From contig BSQZ01000039.1 of the NCBI GenBank assembly GCA_033239005.1, positions 3,149,816-3,213,815 on the forward strand: a DNA stretch of 64,000 bases, given 5' to 3'. Source of the DNA: Lamellibrachia satsuma (taxonomy: Eukaryota > Annelida > Polychaeta > Sabellida > Siboglinidae). How positions within the stretch are numbered: the stretch's first letter is position 1; each line of letters opens with the position of its first letter. The translations under genes and the position numbers were made by a program. Below are positions 53,997-64,000 of the stretch, in pieces. Below the pieces are notes generated by a model. That model ran no database searches. It worked only from the letters and a program-made list of their open reading frames with translations, and was not told the origin of the DNA.

Positions 53997-54002
53997 GGCG
54001 TG
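53997..54002. repeat. 6-bp target duplication, right (GGCGTG)
   Basis: Matches 35,707-35,712. Confidence 0.8.
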
Positions 54003-54255
54003 GACGCGGTGTACGGCGTGGACGGCGTGGACGGGGTGGACGGCGGGGACGGGGTGGACGGCGGGGACGGGGTGGACGGCGTGGACGTCGTCCACCCCGA
54101 CGGCGTCCACCCCGACGTCGTCCACCCCGACGTCGTCCACCCCGGACGGCATGGACGGCTTGTATGGCATGGATATGGACGGGGTGTACTGCGTGGACGG
54201 GGTGTTCTGCGTGGACGGCTTGGACGGGGTGGACGGCGTGGACGGCGTTGGAAAT
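53997..54255. repeat. GGCGTGGAC minisatellite, right part
   Basis: Continuation of the target array. It includes an inverted block (GTCGTCCACCCCGACGGCG, about 54,086-54,146) and a GGATATGGACGGGGTGTACTG segment shared with the larger array. Confidence 0.9.
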
Positions 54256-55540
54256 AGTTTATGTGTTCTACAATAAACGACTGGTAACTATACACCCAAT
54301 GGTAATACACTGATGGCAAACTCTCTGCTTTCATCAAAGCACTGGAGAAGGAATTTAAAGCAATCCTTCCAGTACCGTCGATTTTGCACTTCCCCGATGT
54401 CGCAAATTTCCATCACTGTATGGCGTTTAATCTTCGTGGACCTGGTTGGAGGCTAACCACTGGAAAGGTCCATGCGACAATAAAGGAGCAGGAGGACAGG
54501 ATAATAACACACAGCTAGGAGTTCTGCCAGGCAGTCGGTTCTAGCGAAACAACGACGACCACCATGGAAGTCAGCCCTGGAGCTATCAAAGACTGCAGGG
54601 ACGATATCGATATTTGGAATGTGCCAGCAGTCCGTGGCATAAGTAAATACCGCCCACACTAAGGTCCCAAGACCAGTCCTCAATATATATGTCACGCCCC
54701 GTTTCAAAAGTGCGGTTATGACGAGGGCTGTGACGAGGGGGAGTTCCATCTAACATGTCCAGGGTGGGAGAGAATGCAATTGGCGACGAAGCACGAGGAG
54801 AAGAAGGTCAAGAGAGAGGTGGTTTCGAAGATGGATGACACTATGTAATCAAACAAAGTTCGATCAGTTCTGAGGTGCATTTCTTTCATATGACACTATG
54901 TAATCAAGCACATTGGATTATGACTATGCTAAATAATAGAATCACATAATTAAATAATTATCACATATAATCACATAACTAAATAATGCAATCACATAAG
55001 GAACACGCACACAAATAAATATACATATTCAGGTACGTATACAAAGGACGCTAAAGTTGATCAGTGGTGTCTCAAGTAATATACGCTATTCTACTGAAAA
55101 TTATATCATGTGAAACCGTGCGTCAGCATGTCTGCACTGTCAACGAACTGATAATTATAACGCCAGTGTAAATAAAGGGTTCCCAGTTGTAAAACCCAAG
55201 TTACGTACTTATCAATAACTGCATTTTAAAGTCACGCATCCCTTTCCCTTGTAATGGCATCTTATAGTGTAACGTCACGTTTAAAAAGCAGCACAACAGG
55301 AGAATGCAACTGACTTCAACTCTAACCCAAACAGAGAAAAAGTTTAACAAATACGTCTTGCTGAGTCCCAAACAGAAACATATTGTTGTACATGTTTATA
55401 AAGTGGAATATCCCAAGTAATTATACATTCAATAAATGTAATAACCTTTCAAACTACAAGGAACTGTGCAGACGACGACCTGACGTACGGTTTCAGACGT
55501 ATGGTTATGATTCGCCAGATGGCGCCACTACTCGTGGACG
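54256..55540. other. Stretch without recognisable gene
   Basis: A 98-codon minus-strand frame at 54,453-54,749 has hydrophobic stretches but matches nothing known to me. The rest is AT-rich noncoding sequence. Confidence 0.35.
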
Positions 55541-55544
55541 TCGT

Positions 55545-58290
55545 GCACGGGTGGACGGGGTGGACGGCGTGTATTGCGTGGACGGCGTGGACGGCGTGGA
55601 CGGCGTGGACGGCGTGGTCGGCGTTGACGGCGTGGACGGCGTGGACGGCGTGGACGGCGCGGACGGGGTGTGCGGCGGTGAAGGGGTGGACGACGTCGTC
55701 CACCCCGACGGCGTCCACCCCGACGTCATCCACCCCGACGTCGTCCACCCCGACGTCGTCCACCCCGTCTCGTCCACCCCGACGGCGTCCACCCCGACGG
55801 CGTCCACCCCGACGTCGTCCACCCCGACGTCGTCCACCCCGTCTCGTCCACCCCGGACGGCATGGACGGATTGTATGGCGTGGACATGGACGGGGTGGAC
55901 GGGGTGTACTGCGTGGACGGCGTGGACGGGGTGTTCTGCGTGGACGGCTTGGACGGGGTGGACGGCGAGGACGGACTGGACGGCGTGGACGGCGTGGACG
56001 GCGTGGACGGCGTGGACGGCGTGGACGGTGTGTTCGGCGTGGACGACGTGTACTGCGTGTTCGGCGTGGACGGAGTCGACGGCGTGGACGGCGTCGACGG
56101 GATGTAAAGCGTGGACAGCGTGGACGGGGTGGACGTGGACGGCGTGGAGAGCGTGGACGGCGTGGACGGCGTGGACGGCGTGGACGGCGTGGACGGGGTG
56201 GACGGCGTGGACGGCGTGGACGGCGTGGACACCGTGAACGGCGTGGACGGCGTGGACGGCGTGGACGGCGTGGACGGCGTGGACGGCGTGGACGGCGTGG
56301 AAGGCGTGGACGGCGTGGACGGGGTGTACTGCGTGGACGGCGTGGACGGCGTGGACGGCGTGGACGGCGTGGACGGGGTGGACGGCGTGGACGGCGTGGA
56401 CGGGGTGGACGGCGTGGACGGCGTGGACGGCGTGGACGGCGTGGACGGCGTGGACGGCGTGGACGGCGTGGACGGCGTGGACGGCGTGGACGGCGTGGAC
56501 GGCGTGGACGGGGTGGACGGCGTGGACGGCGTGGACGGCGTGGACGGCGTGGACGGCGTGGACGGCGTGGACGGGGTGGACGGCGTGGACGGGGTGGACG
56601 GCGTGGACGGCGTGGACGGGATGGACGGTGTGGACGGCGTGGACGGGGTGGACGGCGTGGACGGCGTGGACGGCGTGGACGGGGTGGACGGCGTGGACGT
56701 GGTGGACGGCGTGGACGGGGTGGACGGCGTGGACGGCGTGGACGGCGTGGACGGCGTGGACGGCGTGGACGGCGTGGACGGGGTGGACGGCGTGGACGGC
56801 GTGGACGGGGTGGACGGCGTGGACGGGGTGGACGGCGTGGACGGCGTGGACGGCGTGGACGGCGTGGACGGCGTGGACGGCGTGGACGGCGTGGACGGGG
56901 TGGACGGCGTGGACGGCGTGGACGGCGTGGACGGGGTGGACGGCGTGGACGGCGTGGACGGCGTGGACGGGGTGGACGGCGTGGACGGCGGGGACGGGGT
57001 GGACGGCGTGGACGTCGTCCACCCCGACGGCGTCCACCCCGACGTCATCCACCCCGACGTCGTCCACCCCGACGTCGTCCACCCCGTCTCGTCCACCCCG
57101 ACGGCGTCCACCCCGACGGCGTCCACCCCGACGTCGTCCACCCCGACGTCGTCCACCCCGTCTCGTCCACCCCGGACGGCATGGACGGATTGTATGGCGT
57201 GGACATGGACGGGGTGGACGGGGTGTACTGCGTGGACGGCGTGGACGGGGTGTTCTGCGTGGACGGCTTGGACGGGGTGGACGGCGAGGACGGACTGGAC
57301 GGCGTGGACGGCGTGGACGGTGTGTTCGGCGTGGACGACGTGTACTGCGTGTTCGGCGTGGACGGAGTCGACGGCGTGGACGGCGTCGACGGGATGTAAA
57401 GCGTGGACAGCGTGGACGGGGTGGACGTGGACGGCGTGGAGAGCGTGGACGGCGTGGACGGCGTGGACGGCGTGGACGGCGTGGACGGGGTGGACGGCGT
57501 GGACGGCGTGGACGGCGTGGACACCGTGAACGGCGTGGACGGGGTGTTCTGCGTGGACAGCGTGGACGGGGTGGTCGGCGTGGACGGCGTGGACGGCGTG
57601 GCCGGCGTGGACGGCATGGACGGCGTGGCCGGCGTGGACGGCGTGGACGGCGTGGGCGGCGTGGACGGGGTGGACGGCGTGGACAGCGTGGACGGCGTGG
57701 ACGGCATGGACGGCGTGGACGGCGTGGACGGGGTGGACGGCGTGGACAGCGTGGACGGCATGGACGGCGTGGACGGCATGGACGGCATGGACGGCATGGA
57801 CGGCGTGGACGGCGTGGACGGGGTGGACGGCGTGGACAGCGTGGACGGCGTGGACGGCGTGGACGGCGTGGACGGCGTGGACGGCGTGGACGGCGTGGAC
57901 GGCGTGGACGGGGTGGACGGCGTGGACGGCGTGGACGGGGTGGACGGCGTGGACGGGGTGGACGGCGTGGACGGCGTGGACGGCGTGGACGGCGTGGACG
58001 GCGTGGACGGCGTGGACGGGGTGGACGGCGTGGACGGCGTGGACGGCGTGGACGGGGTGGACGGCGTGGACGGCGTGGACGGCGTGGACGGCGTGGACGG
58101 CGTGGACGGCGTGGACGGCGTGGACGGCGTGGACGGCGTGGACGGCGTGTACGGCGTGGACGGGGTGGACGGCGTGGACGGGGTGGACGACGTGGACGGG
58201 GTGAACGGGGTGGACGGCGTGGACGGCATTGACCGCGCGGACAGCGTTGACGGCGTGGACGGGGTGGGTGGCGTGGAGGGCGTTTGTCTG
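55545..58290. repeat. Large GGCGTGGAC minisatellite with higher-order structure
   Basis: About 2.7 kb of 9-bp units, with orientation-switched blocks at about 55,690-55,858 and 57,013-57,176. The segment CATGGACGGATTGTATGGCG through GTCGACGGGATGTAAAGCG occurs at 55,860 and again 1.32 kb later at 57,180. All six frames are open because the unit has no stop in any phase. Confidence 0.95.
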
Positions 58291-58786
58291 TTTATATTAG
58301 ATAATAATGCATATTAAGTATTCAAGGACCGGAGTATTACCCGATTTGGGTATTAGTGGAGTAGAACAGGAGATGGCGATTGGTGAAGTAGTGTCATGTG
58401 TTATCTCATAAACAAGGAATGTAAAAAGAGTCTGTATATACGTGTGAGGATATCGACCTTCAGACCGATTACGATGATGTAGAGTGGCCACAGAAGGCTC
58501 GTTTAGCCCAGCGTGGGCGCCCGGATGTCAAGTGAAGGGCATGTGTGAGTCAGCCACGTGTAAAGTAAGTAAGACTTTGAGTATGTCGATATAATTGTAT
58601 ACTCTCCACTGAAGTTAGAAAGAGAAGTGGACACGTGATCGAGCACACGACCGAGAAGGGCAACATAGACAGAAAGGTGTAGATGGATGCCCGTCCATTG
58701 CTTTTGTACTAGTGTGGCAACGAAGCGCATGACGACGGTGGATGGCGCGTGGAGTGAAGCAAACGGCCCGATCTTCGACAGCAGAC
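58291..58786. other. Stretch without recognisable gene
   Basis: No recognisable coding sequence. Confidence 0.4.
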
Positions 58787-59092
58787 GGTACGCTCGACAG
58801 CAGCTAACGGCCCGCTCATCGACGGTAGCGAACGGCAGCGAATAGCAGTGAACGGCAGCGAACGGCAGCGAACGCAGCGAACGGCAGTGAACAGCAGCGA
58901 ACGGCAGCGAACGGCAGTGGACGGAGGCGAACGGCAGTGAACAGCAGCGAACGGCAGCGAACGCAGCGAACGGCAGTGGACGGAGGCGAAGGGCAGCGAA
59001 CGGCAGTGAACAGCAGTGAACAGCAGCGAACGGCAGCGAACGGCAGCGAACGGCAGCGAACGGCAGCGAACGGCAGCGAACGGTCCTACAGA
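58787..59092. repeat. 10-bp minisatellite (CGGCAGCGAA)n
   Basis: About 30 units of CGGCAGCGAA with variants CAGCAGTGAA and CGGAGGCGAA. Frames across it (for example 58,709-59,227 minus) are repeat artefacts. Confidence 0.9.
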
Positions 59093-59689
59093 CGGCGCGC
59101 TATTCAACTGCAGAAGATACGCTTTTCGGCAGTGAACGGCCCTGTCTTCGACGGCCGACGTTACGCTCTTCGGTTTGTAAGAATGTAGAGACTCGACTGT
59201 GAAATTGTTTAGGCATTTATCTGCCACATATGTAATTATGATGTTGTTTAGGCATTAGATGCCTTAGAATCAAATGTGCAGCTGTGGGCACAGGGAGACG
59301 GTTGTAGGACTAGTCATGTTAGATAAGCCTACGTGTCAATGTGGCAGATCTCCATGCGGGAATATTGATGAGAAAGGTTTTAGTTTTAGTTAATGTTAGA
59401 ACAGTTTTGTGTGTATTACGATTATATTAGGTGGTTAACCCCGTTCCGATTGTCAGAAGATCGGAAGATTAGATTATATTACATAGACCCAGGAGTCTAC
59501 TAGCGTCCTTGTAAATTACTTAGTAACTATCGTGCATTAAATGTTTATTTTTTGTTTCATTTGTCTTTGCAGTCTTGTTCACTTGGGCAACCATCATTCA
59601 CGAGCGTTGGATTATAGAAATGGGACATCCCAACTAGACCCGACCCAATCTAGTGAGTCTAGTCTAGTGGCGGTATTTGAGCCGTCCAG
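59093..59689. other. Stretch without recognisable gene
   Basis: No recognisable coding sequence. Confidence 0.4.
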
Positions 59690-60230
59690 CCGTCTACGCG
59701 AATCACAGTGGCGTGTGGAGCACACAACGGCTCATGCTGTCGTCACGCGCCGATGCCGACACGAATGACTGCACAGACCACTGTGCGGTTCGTTTCAACG
59801 CTCTGCGAACAGTATGCTAGTACAGTGTTATCAACACGGTTTGTTTATGAGTCACTTGTAGTCGACCGGTCATAGTACCACGTATAACGAAAGTTCGGAG
59901 TTTACAGTCGTCCCGATTACCAGGTGAGTGAGTGTTTGTGTTCTGTTTCGCCGTTCGTGTTTGACACAAGACACCGATTGATCACATAGTCCAACTGCGC
60001 CATGATTGCAATGTGTCAAAATAGGACGTGTGGTGGCCGGGAGCAGCGGGCAAAACGTATTTACACTTCCCGTTACGACTGTAATACCTGTAATTCACAA
60101 GTTAGCCTGCCGGGTACATCAGTGACTACATTCGTCAGATACTAACTGCATCCGTGATAGCTTTAATAAGTCCCACTTCACCCGCCCTTCAGACAGGTAT
60201 CTTAGTCTTAGTAAGTACGCTGTTCAAACT
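59690..60230. repeat. Dispersed repeat A, copy 3
   Basis: Same orientation as the copies at 5,640 and 18,575, and closest to the latter (shared AACGAAAGTTCGGAGTTTAC). Confidence 0.75.
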
Positions 60231-60239
60231 ATGAGTCTT

Positions 60240-60345
60240 GTTGGCGTTGGAATGAACAAGCCTGCCAGGGTTTGAAGTGTAAAGCGCTTTTAACTGTACA
60301 CAAGACTGGATAAAGCGCTATATAAAGACGTACCTTTACAAAATC
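60240..60345. repeat. SINE/MITE-like tail (AAAGCGCTATATAAA)
   Basis: GTAAAGCGCTTTTAACTGTA and GGATAAAGCGCTATATAAAG resemble a 3' tail shared by many animal SINE/MITE families. No complete element is visible. Confidence 0.4.
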
Positions 60346-60695
60346 GTGACACTGCGTTCTTGGCAGAGCACAATCTGACATCTACTCGATGGCTGATATT
60401 AAGTGCTATCTACAATGGCTCTATAGAAAGCCGAGGCCGTCGTGACTATAACTGCAGGCCCATGTGGCTCTGTATTTGCATGACCCATATTTTGACGGAT
60501 AAATAACAAACACAGGCGAGCTTTAGTCCACCACCGGTATTCCATGTACACGTTTGTCGTATGTGCGGCATCGGTTTCGCAAATGCGCAAAAACAAACTT
60601 GTTGACTGGCTAAAGTGTTGGTTCGGGTAGTATGAAACACGGCGGAAGTGAGTAAAGGGAACATTTGAATGTTTTAACCATGAACTTTTCTATAC
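60346..60695. other. Stretch without recognisable gene
   Basis: No recognisable coding sequence. Confidence 0.4.
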
Positions 60696-60699
60696 ACAC

Positions 60700-60760
60700 A
60701 CATCACACGCAGATACACACACATACACACACGCACGCACGCACGCACACATACACGCGC

Positions 60761-60793
<33 letters not shown>

Positions 60794-60801
60794 CACACAC
60801 A

Positions 60802-60845
<44 letters not shown>

Positions 60846-60872
60846 CACACACACACACACGTGCGTGCGCAC
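60700..60872. repeat. (CA)n/(CACG)n microsatellite
   Basis: CA and CACG units with CGCG interruptions. Confidence 0.92.
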
Positions 60873-61733
60873 ATTTAACACTTACAACCCTACGTTTAAA
60901 ACACGGGATAATTATATATACGGCAGCTACGTCGTCTTACAAGCCAATATTCCTATTCCCGTCTCGAAATGCCAACGGGCACACGAGTCTAATAACCCGG
61001 AATAGTCCGTCTACTTCCTGCTGCGCACCTTTGTAGCGAAGCACGAACGTGCTATATTTGCAAATTTTGCGTGACCCACATAATACTTTCGCGCTACTTA
61101 TGTGATGCACATTTCTCGTTGACTGCCCAGGACCCGCTGTGGTAACACCACAACTCCCAATTAGAGCCCGAACACTCGTCGTTGAAACACTACTGCAGCA
61201 CTAAGGGCCCCTTTAAATGCAACGAATGGTGTCTGTCTGAACTAACACAAGATATTCATTCTTAGGTGAGGTTATGCTCAGAAAACAACTGTTTTCTGAA
61301 TGGTAAGGAGGGTTTGAATAATTTGCCGAGAAAAATTGTACTTGATGATCGTGCAAAACATAGAATCATTCTTTCAATGCTAGTGCATCTTGTATATTAT
61401 TATTCGTGTGACACTTTAGTGTTGATTATCGTCTCCCATCTGAGCTGTAGAACCCATTTACGTCCGCTGCCGCACTAAGGCATCTGATATTATCGTCCTA
61501 CCACTGTCGTCCATTTGTCCATCGTTATATCGAACGGTTAACTCCTTGTCTAGGCACAGAGACACTCGTTCGCCTTGTGTACTAGTTGCCAACGTCTGCT
61601 CGAAATTCTACTGACGTATATTCCAAATTTAGATGTGGTAAATGATTCATTATACTAATTATTGTTATTATATCATTCTTTATGTTCAGTGTACTAATGA
61701 ATCATCTACGTATTTTGTTTGTGTACAGTTTTT
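60873..61733. other. Stretch without recognisable gene
   Basis: No recognisable coding sequence. Confidence 0.4.
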
Positions 61734-61899
61734 TTATATTTCGACAGGTGTTTCTTTTTTGACCGTGTCAAATGATAACACAGTTATCAATAATGTCCCA
61801 TCAGTTAAGACGTTCCAGCGTTCTGTTAATATATTGTTCATTGTTAAGATATTATTGCTCACTATACAACGGTTAGGGATTAATGTGACACTAGAACTC

Positions 61900-62105
61900 C
61901 TGTCAGTGCGGTAGGAAATCAACTTCCTCCATTCAGTACAGTTCCGTTCTTGTCTTGGAGGCTGGTGTTCTTTTCCTTCAGGTGGCTCCTGATGTTGTTG
62001 GTCCATCGTAAGCTGGGCTTTCTTCTCTGTCTCCCTTCCCGTCATCTTCATGCTTATAACCAGTTCTATTACATAGCCGTCTTCTCTTCTCATCGGATAT
62101 TCCAT
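61900..62105 (-). pseudogene. LINE C-terminal tail remnant
   Basis: Minus-strand frame: MRREDGYVIELVISMKMTGR, LTMDQQHQEPP, and RNCTEWRKLI. The pattern GKRxxRRxRxRxxxxW...DRxxWRxLV is the C-terminal end of RTE/L1-like LINE proteins. Only this tail remains. Confidence 0.4.
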
Positions 62106-62144
62106 TATTTTTTAATATTTCCACGTGTCACTATAATTAACATA

Positions 62145-62182
62145 TCGTGCGTGCGTGCGTGCGTGTGTGTGTGTGTGTGTGT
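62145..62182. repeat. (GTGC)n(TG)n microsatellite
   Basis: GCGTGCGT units followed by TG dinucleotides. Confidence 0.9.
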
Positions 62183-62364
62183 CTATCGTTTTACAAAGTG
62201 CCAAGCATAAGGTCTACACAATATTACCTGCGAACATAGTTTCTACAAGATTTCTAGATTCACCAGTATGTCTCGCCAGCAGTTTGGGCACTGAGTTATT
62301 TGTATTTTGGACTGTAAATACTGTAATACTGTAGTTACAGTAGCATGCGTGTGTGATTGAGTGC

Positions 62365-62515
<151 letters not shown>

Positions 62516-62997
62516 TACGTATATGCATGTATGTGTGTATAATATTCTTATAACCCGCGGCTCCGGCTGCAAATAATCCATACACATTCGAATGAGGCTA
62601 TTTGTTGACTGTCACGTCGCAGATTACGCGATAACACTTACCTCATTGTGCAAATTAGCCATATCATGCTTGAACATTATATGTATTTCCCTGAGTCACC
62701 GCCATTAATTATGATGGATGATGTTGTCAAAATAGGAGCAGCTGAATAAACACATAACTGTGAACCTGTGAAGGGTTCGTACTTCATAGGCGTGAGAAAT
62801 TGCCCCACCCAAGAGTTGCGATGTCCCCAAGCCCATGGACACAACTGAATTTCAATAACATATGGCGACATGCAAAACGTAAATTAAAGCTCATCTTCAA
62901 CTCAAATTATTTTCGTAAAAAAGGAAACAATGTTTCATAATTTTCATTGCTAAAGATTATTAAAATATGCGTGAGATTTCATACATTTGTCTTGAGA

Positions 62998-64000
62998 ACG
63001 TAACATGTAATGCAAAAACGTGAGTCTCCCGGCTTATGCGTGAGAGTTGACAGGTATGTAAACTTCATCACTTCACATATAAGAAATGGCTCAACAAAAT
63101 CCCACTGTTGGGGGGGGGGGGCAATTAATGCCTAATAGCAAGGTCCTACCTAAATACAGTTCACCATTGTGGCAGGTTGATTACATTAATTAACTTTTAT
63201 TTTACCAGGAATCCTGCAATAATTTAACACTTCTTCGTAAAGGTTAGTACATGTTGATAATAAACGGCGTGAAATAACTGTTTAATTGTCAACGTTTGCA
63301 TGTGTTCTAATTGTCAGATATATCTGGTCCCACTTTACACGCTAGATAAATATTTACAAATACAACATGTGTATATGTACATGTACACAATGTGTAATTG
63401 CGTTTAACTAAACAGCACAAATTCTCTGTATTTAGTATAGTACCCGCGAATGCGCGTCACGTTTTCGTCACCTTTTTCGCATAATATCGCATAATACATT
63501 TCTCGCGGTATCAGTGTTCTGAAGGTGAGCCGGCAACAGAAAGTCCTTGTTTATTTATGTCTTCATGAATAGTACATATCCCATTTTGAAACATTGTCGC
63601 ACTGTTCTAGATCTGGTATAATGAGACCATAGCAGGTTACACATTTCCCTGTGTGGCATAATGTACTTCCCCTGGCATAAACACCAGATAGAAGTTACCA
63701 GCGGTGTTATTGTCTCTTCTGAGTAATACGGGCAAACTGGGGTAAACTAAGTTACCTGAGCTTCGAACGAGCAATGGGTGGACTCGGCCACCCGGTCTTC
63801 TAGTGTGACGCTGCAACCGGCGAACTTCTGCACCCCAATAAATGTTTAGTTTGTTTGCAGAAGAACACCCATATAGGTCAAAAGTATTACGCCACCATCG
63901 CTAATCACAGTCGACCCCGAGGTGCATGCATCCCTTCAGCTGACATCTTACACGATAATAATACGCGTTTCACTCAGTTCAGAGCTACACGTGCATGATT
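62998..64000. repeat. 1-kb repeat B, copy 2 (runs off window)
   Basis: Same orientation as 20,070-21,058, diverged by scattered substitutions and a small insertion (GAGTCTCCCGGC near 63,021). The repeat reaches the window edge. Confidence 0.8.

Noticed and set aside
55383..58317. Very long frames (up to 632 codons) of G-V-D, A-W-T, R-G-R, V-H-A or S-T-P repeats
   Set aside because: The 9-bp unit GGCGTGGAC has no stop codon in any of six phases, so open frames are automatic and not evidence of protein coding.
58709..59227. 172-codon frame with RCRSLPFAAV repeats
   Set aside because: Product of the 10-bp minisatellite.
60240..60345. A tRNA or tRNA-derived SINE head
   Set aside because: Only a tail-like motif is present, and no convincing A and B boxes were seen.

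Overview
This window is repeat-dense nuclear DNA from a eukaryote, most likely a marine invertebrate. The signs are many decayed non-LTR retrotransposons, hAT-type DNA transposons with 8-bp target duplications or introns, long CA/TG microsatellites, GT-AG introns and an animal-type alpha-1,2-fucosyltransferase remnant. I cannot name the species. A mollusc or other lophotrochozoan is plausible but unproven. No rRNA, tRNA, CRISPR or bacterial operon is visible.

Layout. 1-9,300: transposon debris, including a DNA-transposase fragment, a LINE fragment, a hAT-like transposase, and an orphan His-Me-finger endonuclease piece lying between two direct repeats. 9,720-14,560: remains of a virus-like integrated element on the minus strand (integrase, packaging-type ATPase and small membrane proteins). 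Its integrase is split by a 1,374-bp hAT element with perfect 8-bp target duplications and GGGCCGGGCC-rich ends. 15,400-31,900: LINE fragments, a three-copy dispersed repeat, one copy of a 1-kb repeat, and a multi-exon hAT transposase gene. 32,351-33,241: a broken GT11 fucosyltransferase-like gene between two copies of one LINE family.

35,713-53,996 is the main feature: an 18,284-bp Polinton/Maverick (adintovirus-like) element with 167-bp terminal inverted repeats (one mismatch) and a 6-bp target duplication GGCGTG. It sits inside a GGCGTGGAC minisatellite. Its minus-strand core encodes, in transcription order, zinc-finger protein-primed DNA polymerase B, packaging ATPase, a small basic protein, a coiled/proline-rich protein, two tiny overlapping membrane proteins, an integrase with chromodomain, an acidic membrane protein, the minor (penton-like) capsid protein, a basic virion-type protein, the major capsid protein and an adenain-like protease. 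The right arm carries an accessory module: an RPA-like single-strand DNA-binding protein and two low-complexity reading frames on the minus strand. A divergent plus-strand gene has a predicted intron and three copies of an H-R-x-x-W-x-x-V-M motif. Four core genes carry one-base frameshifts at short homopolymers, one small gene has an early stop, and the protease has lost the usual acidic catalytic residue. The copy is therefore either recently inserted and newly decaying, or partly distorted by homopolymer errors in the assembly.

53,997-64,000: the other half of the minisatellite target, a second 2.7-kb array with a higher-order period near 1.32 kb, a 10-bp minisatellite, a third copy of the dispersed repeat, a LINE tail, microsatellites and a second copy of the 1-kb repeat running off the end of the window.
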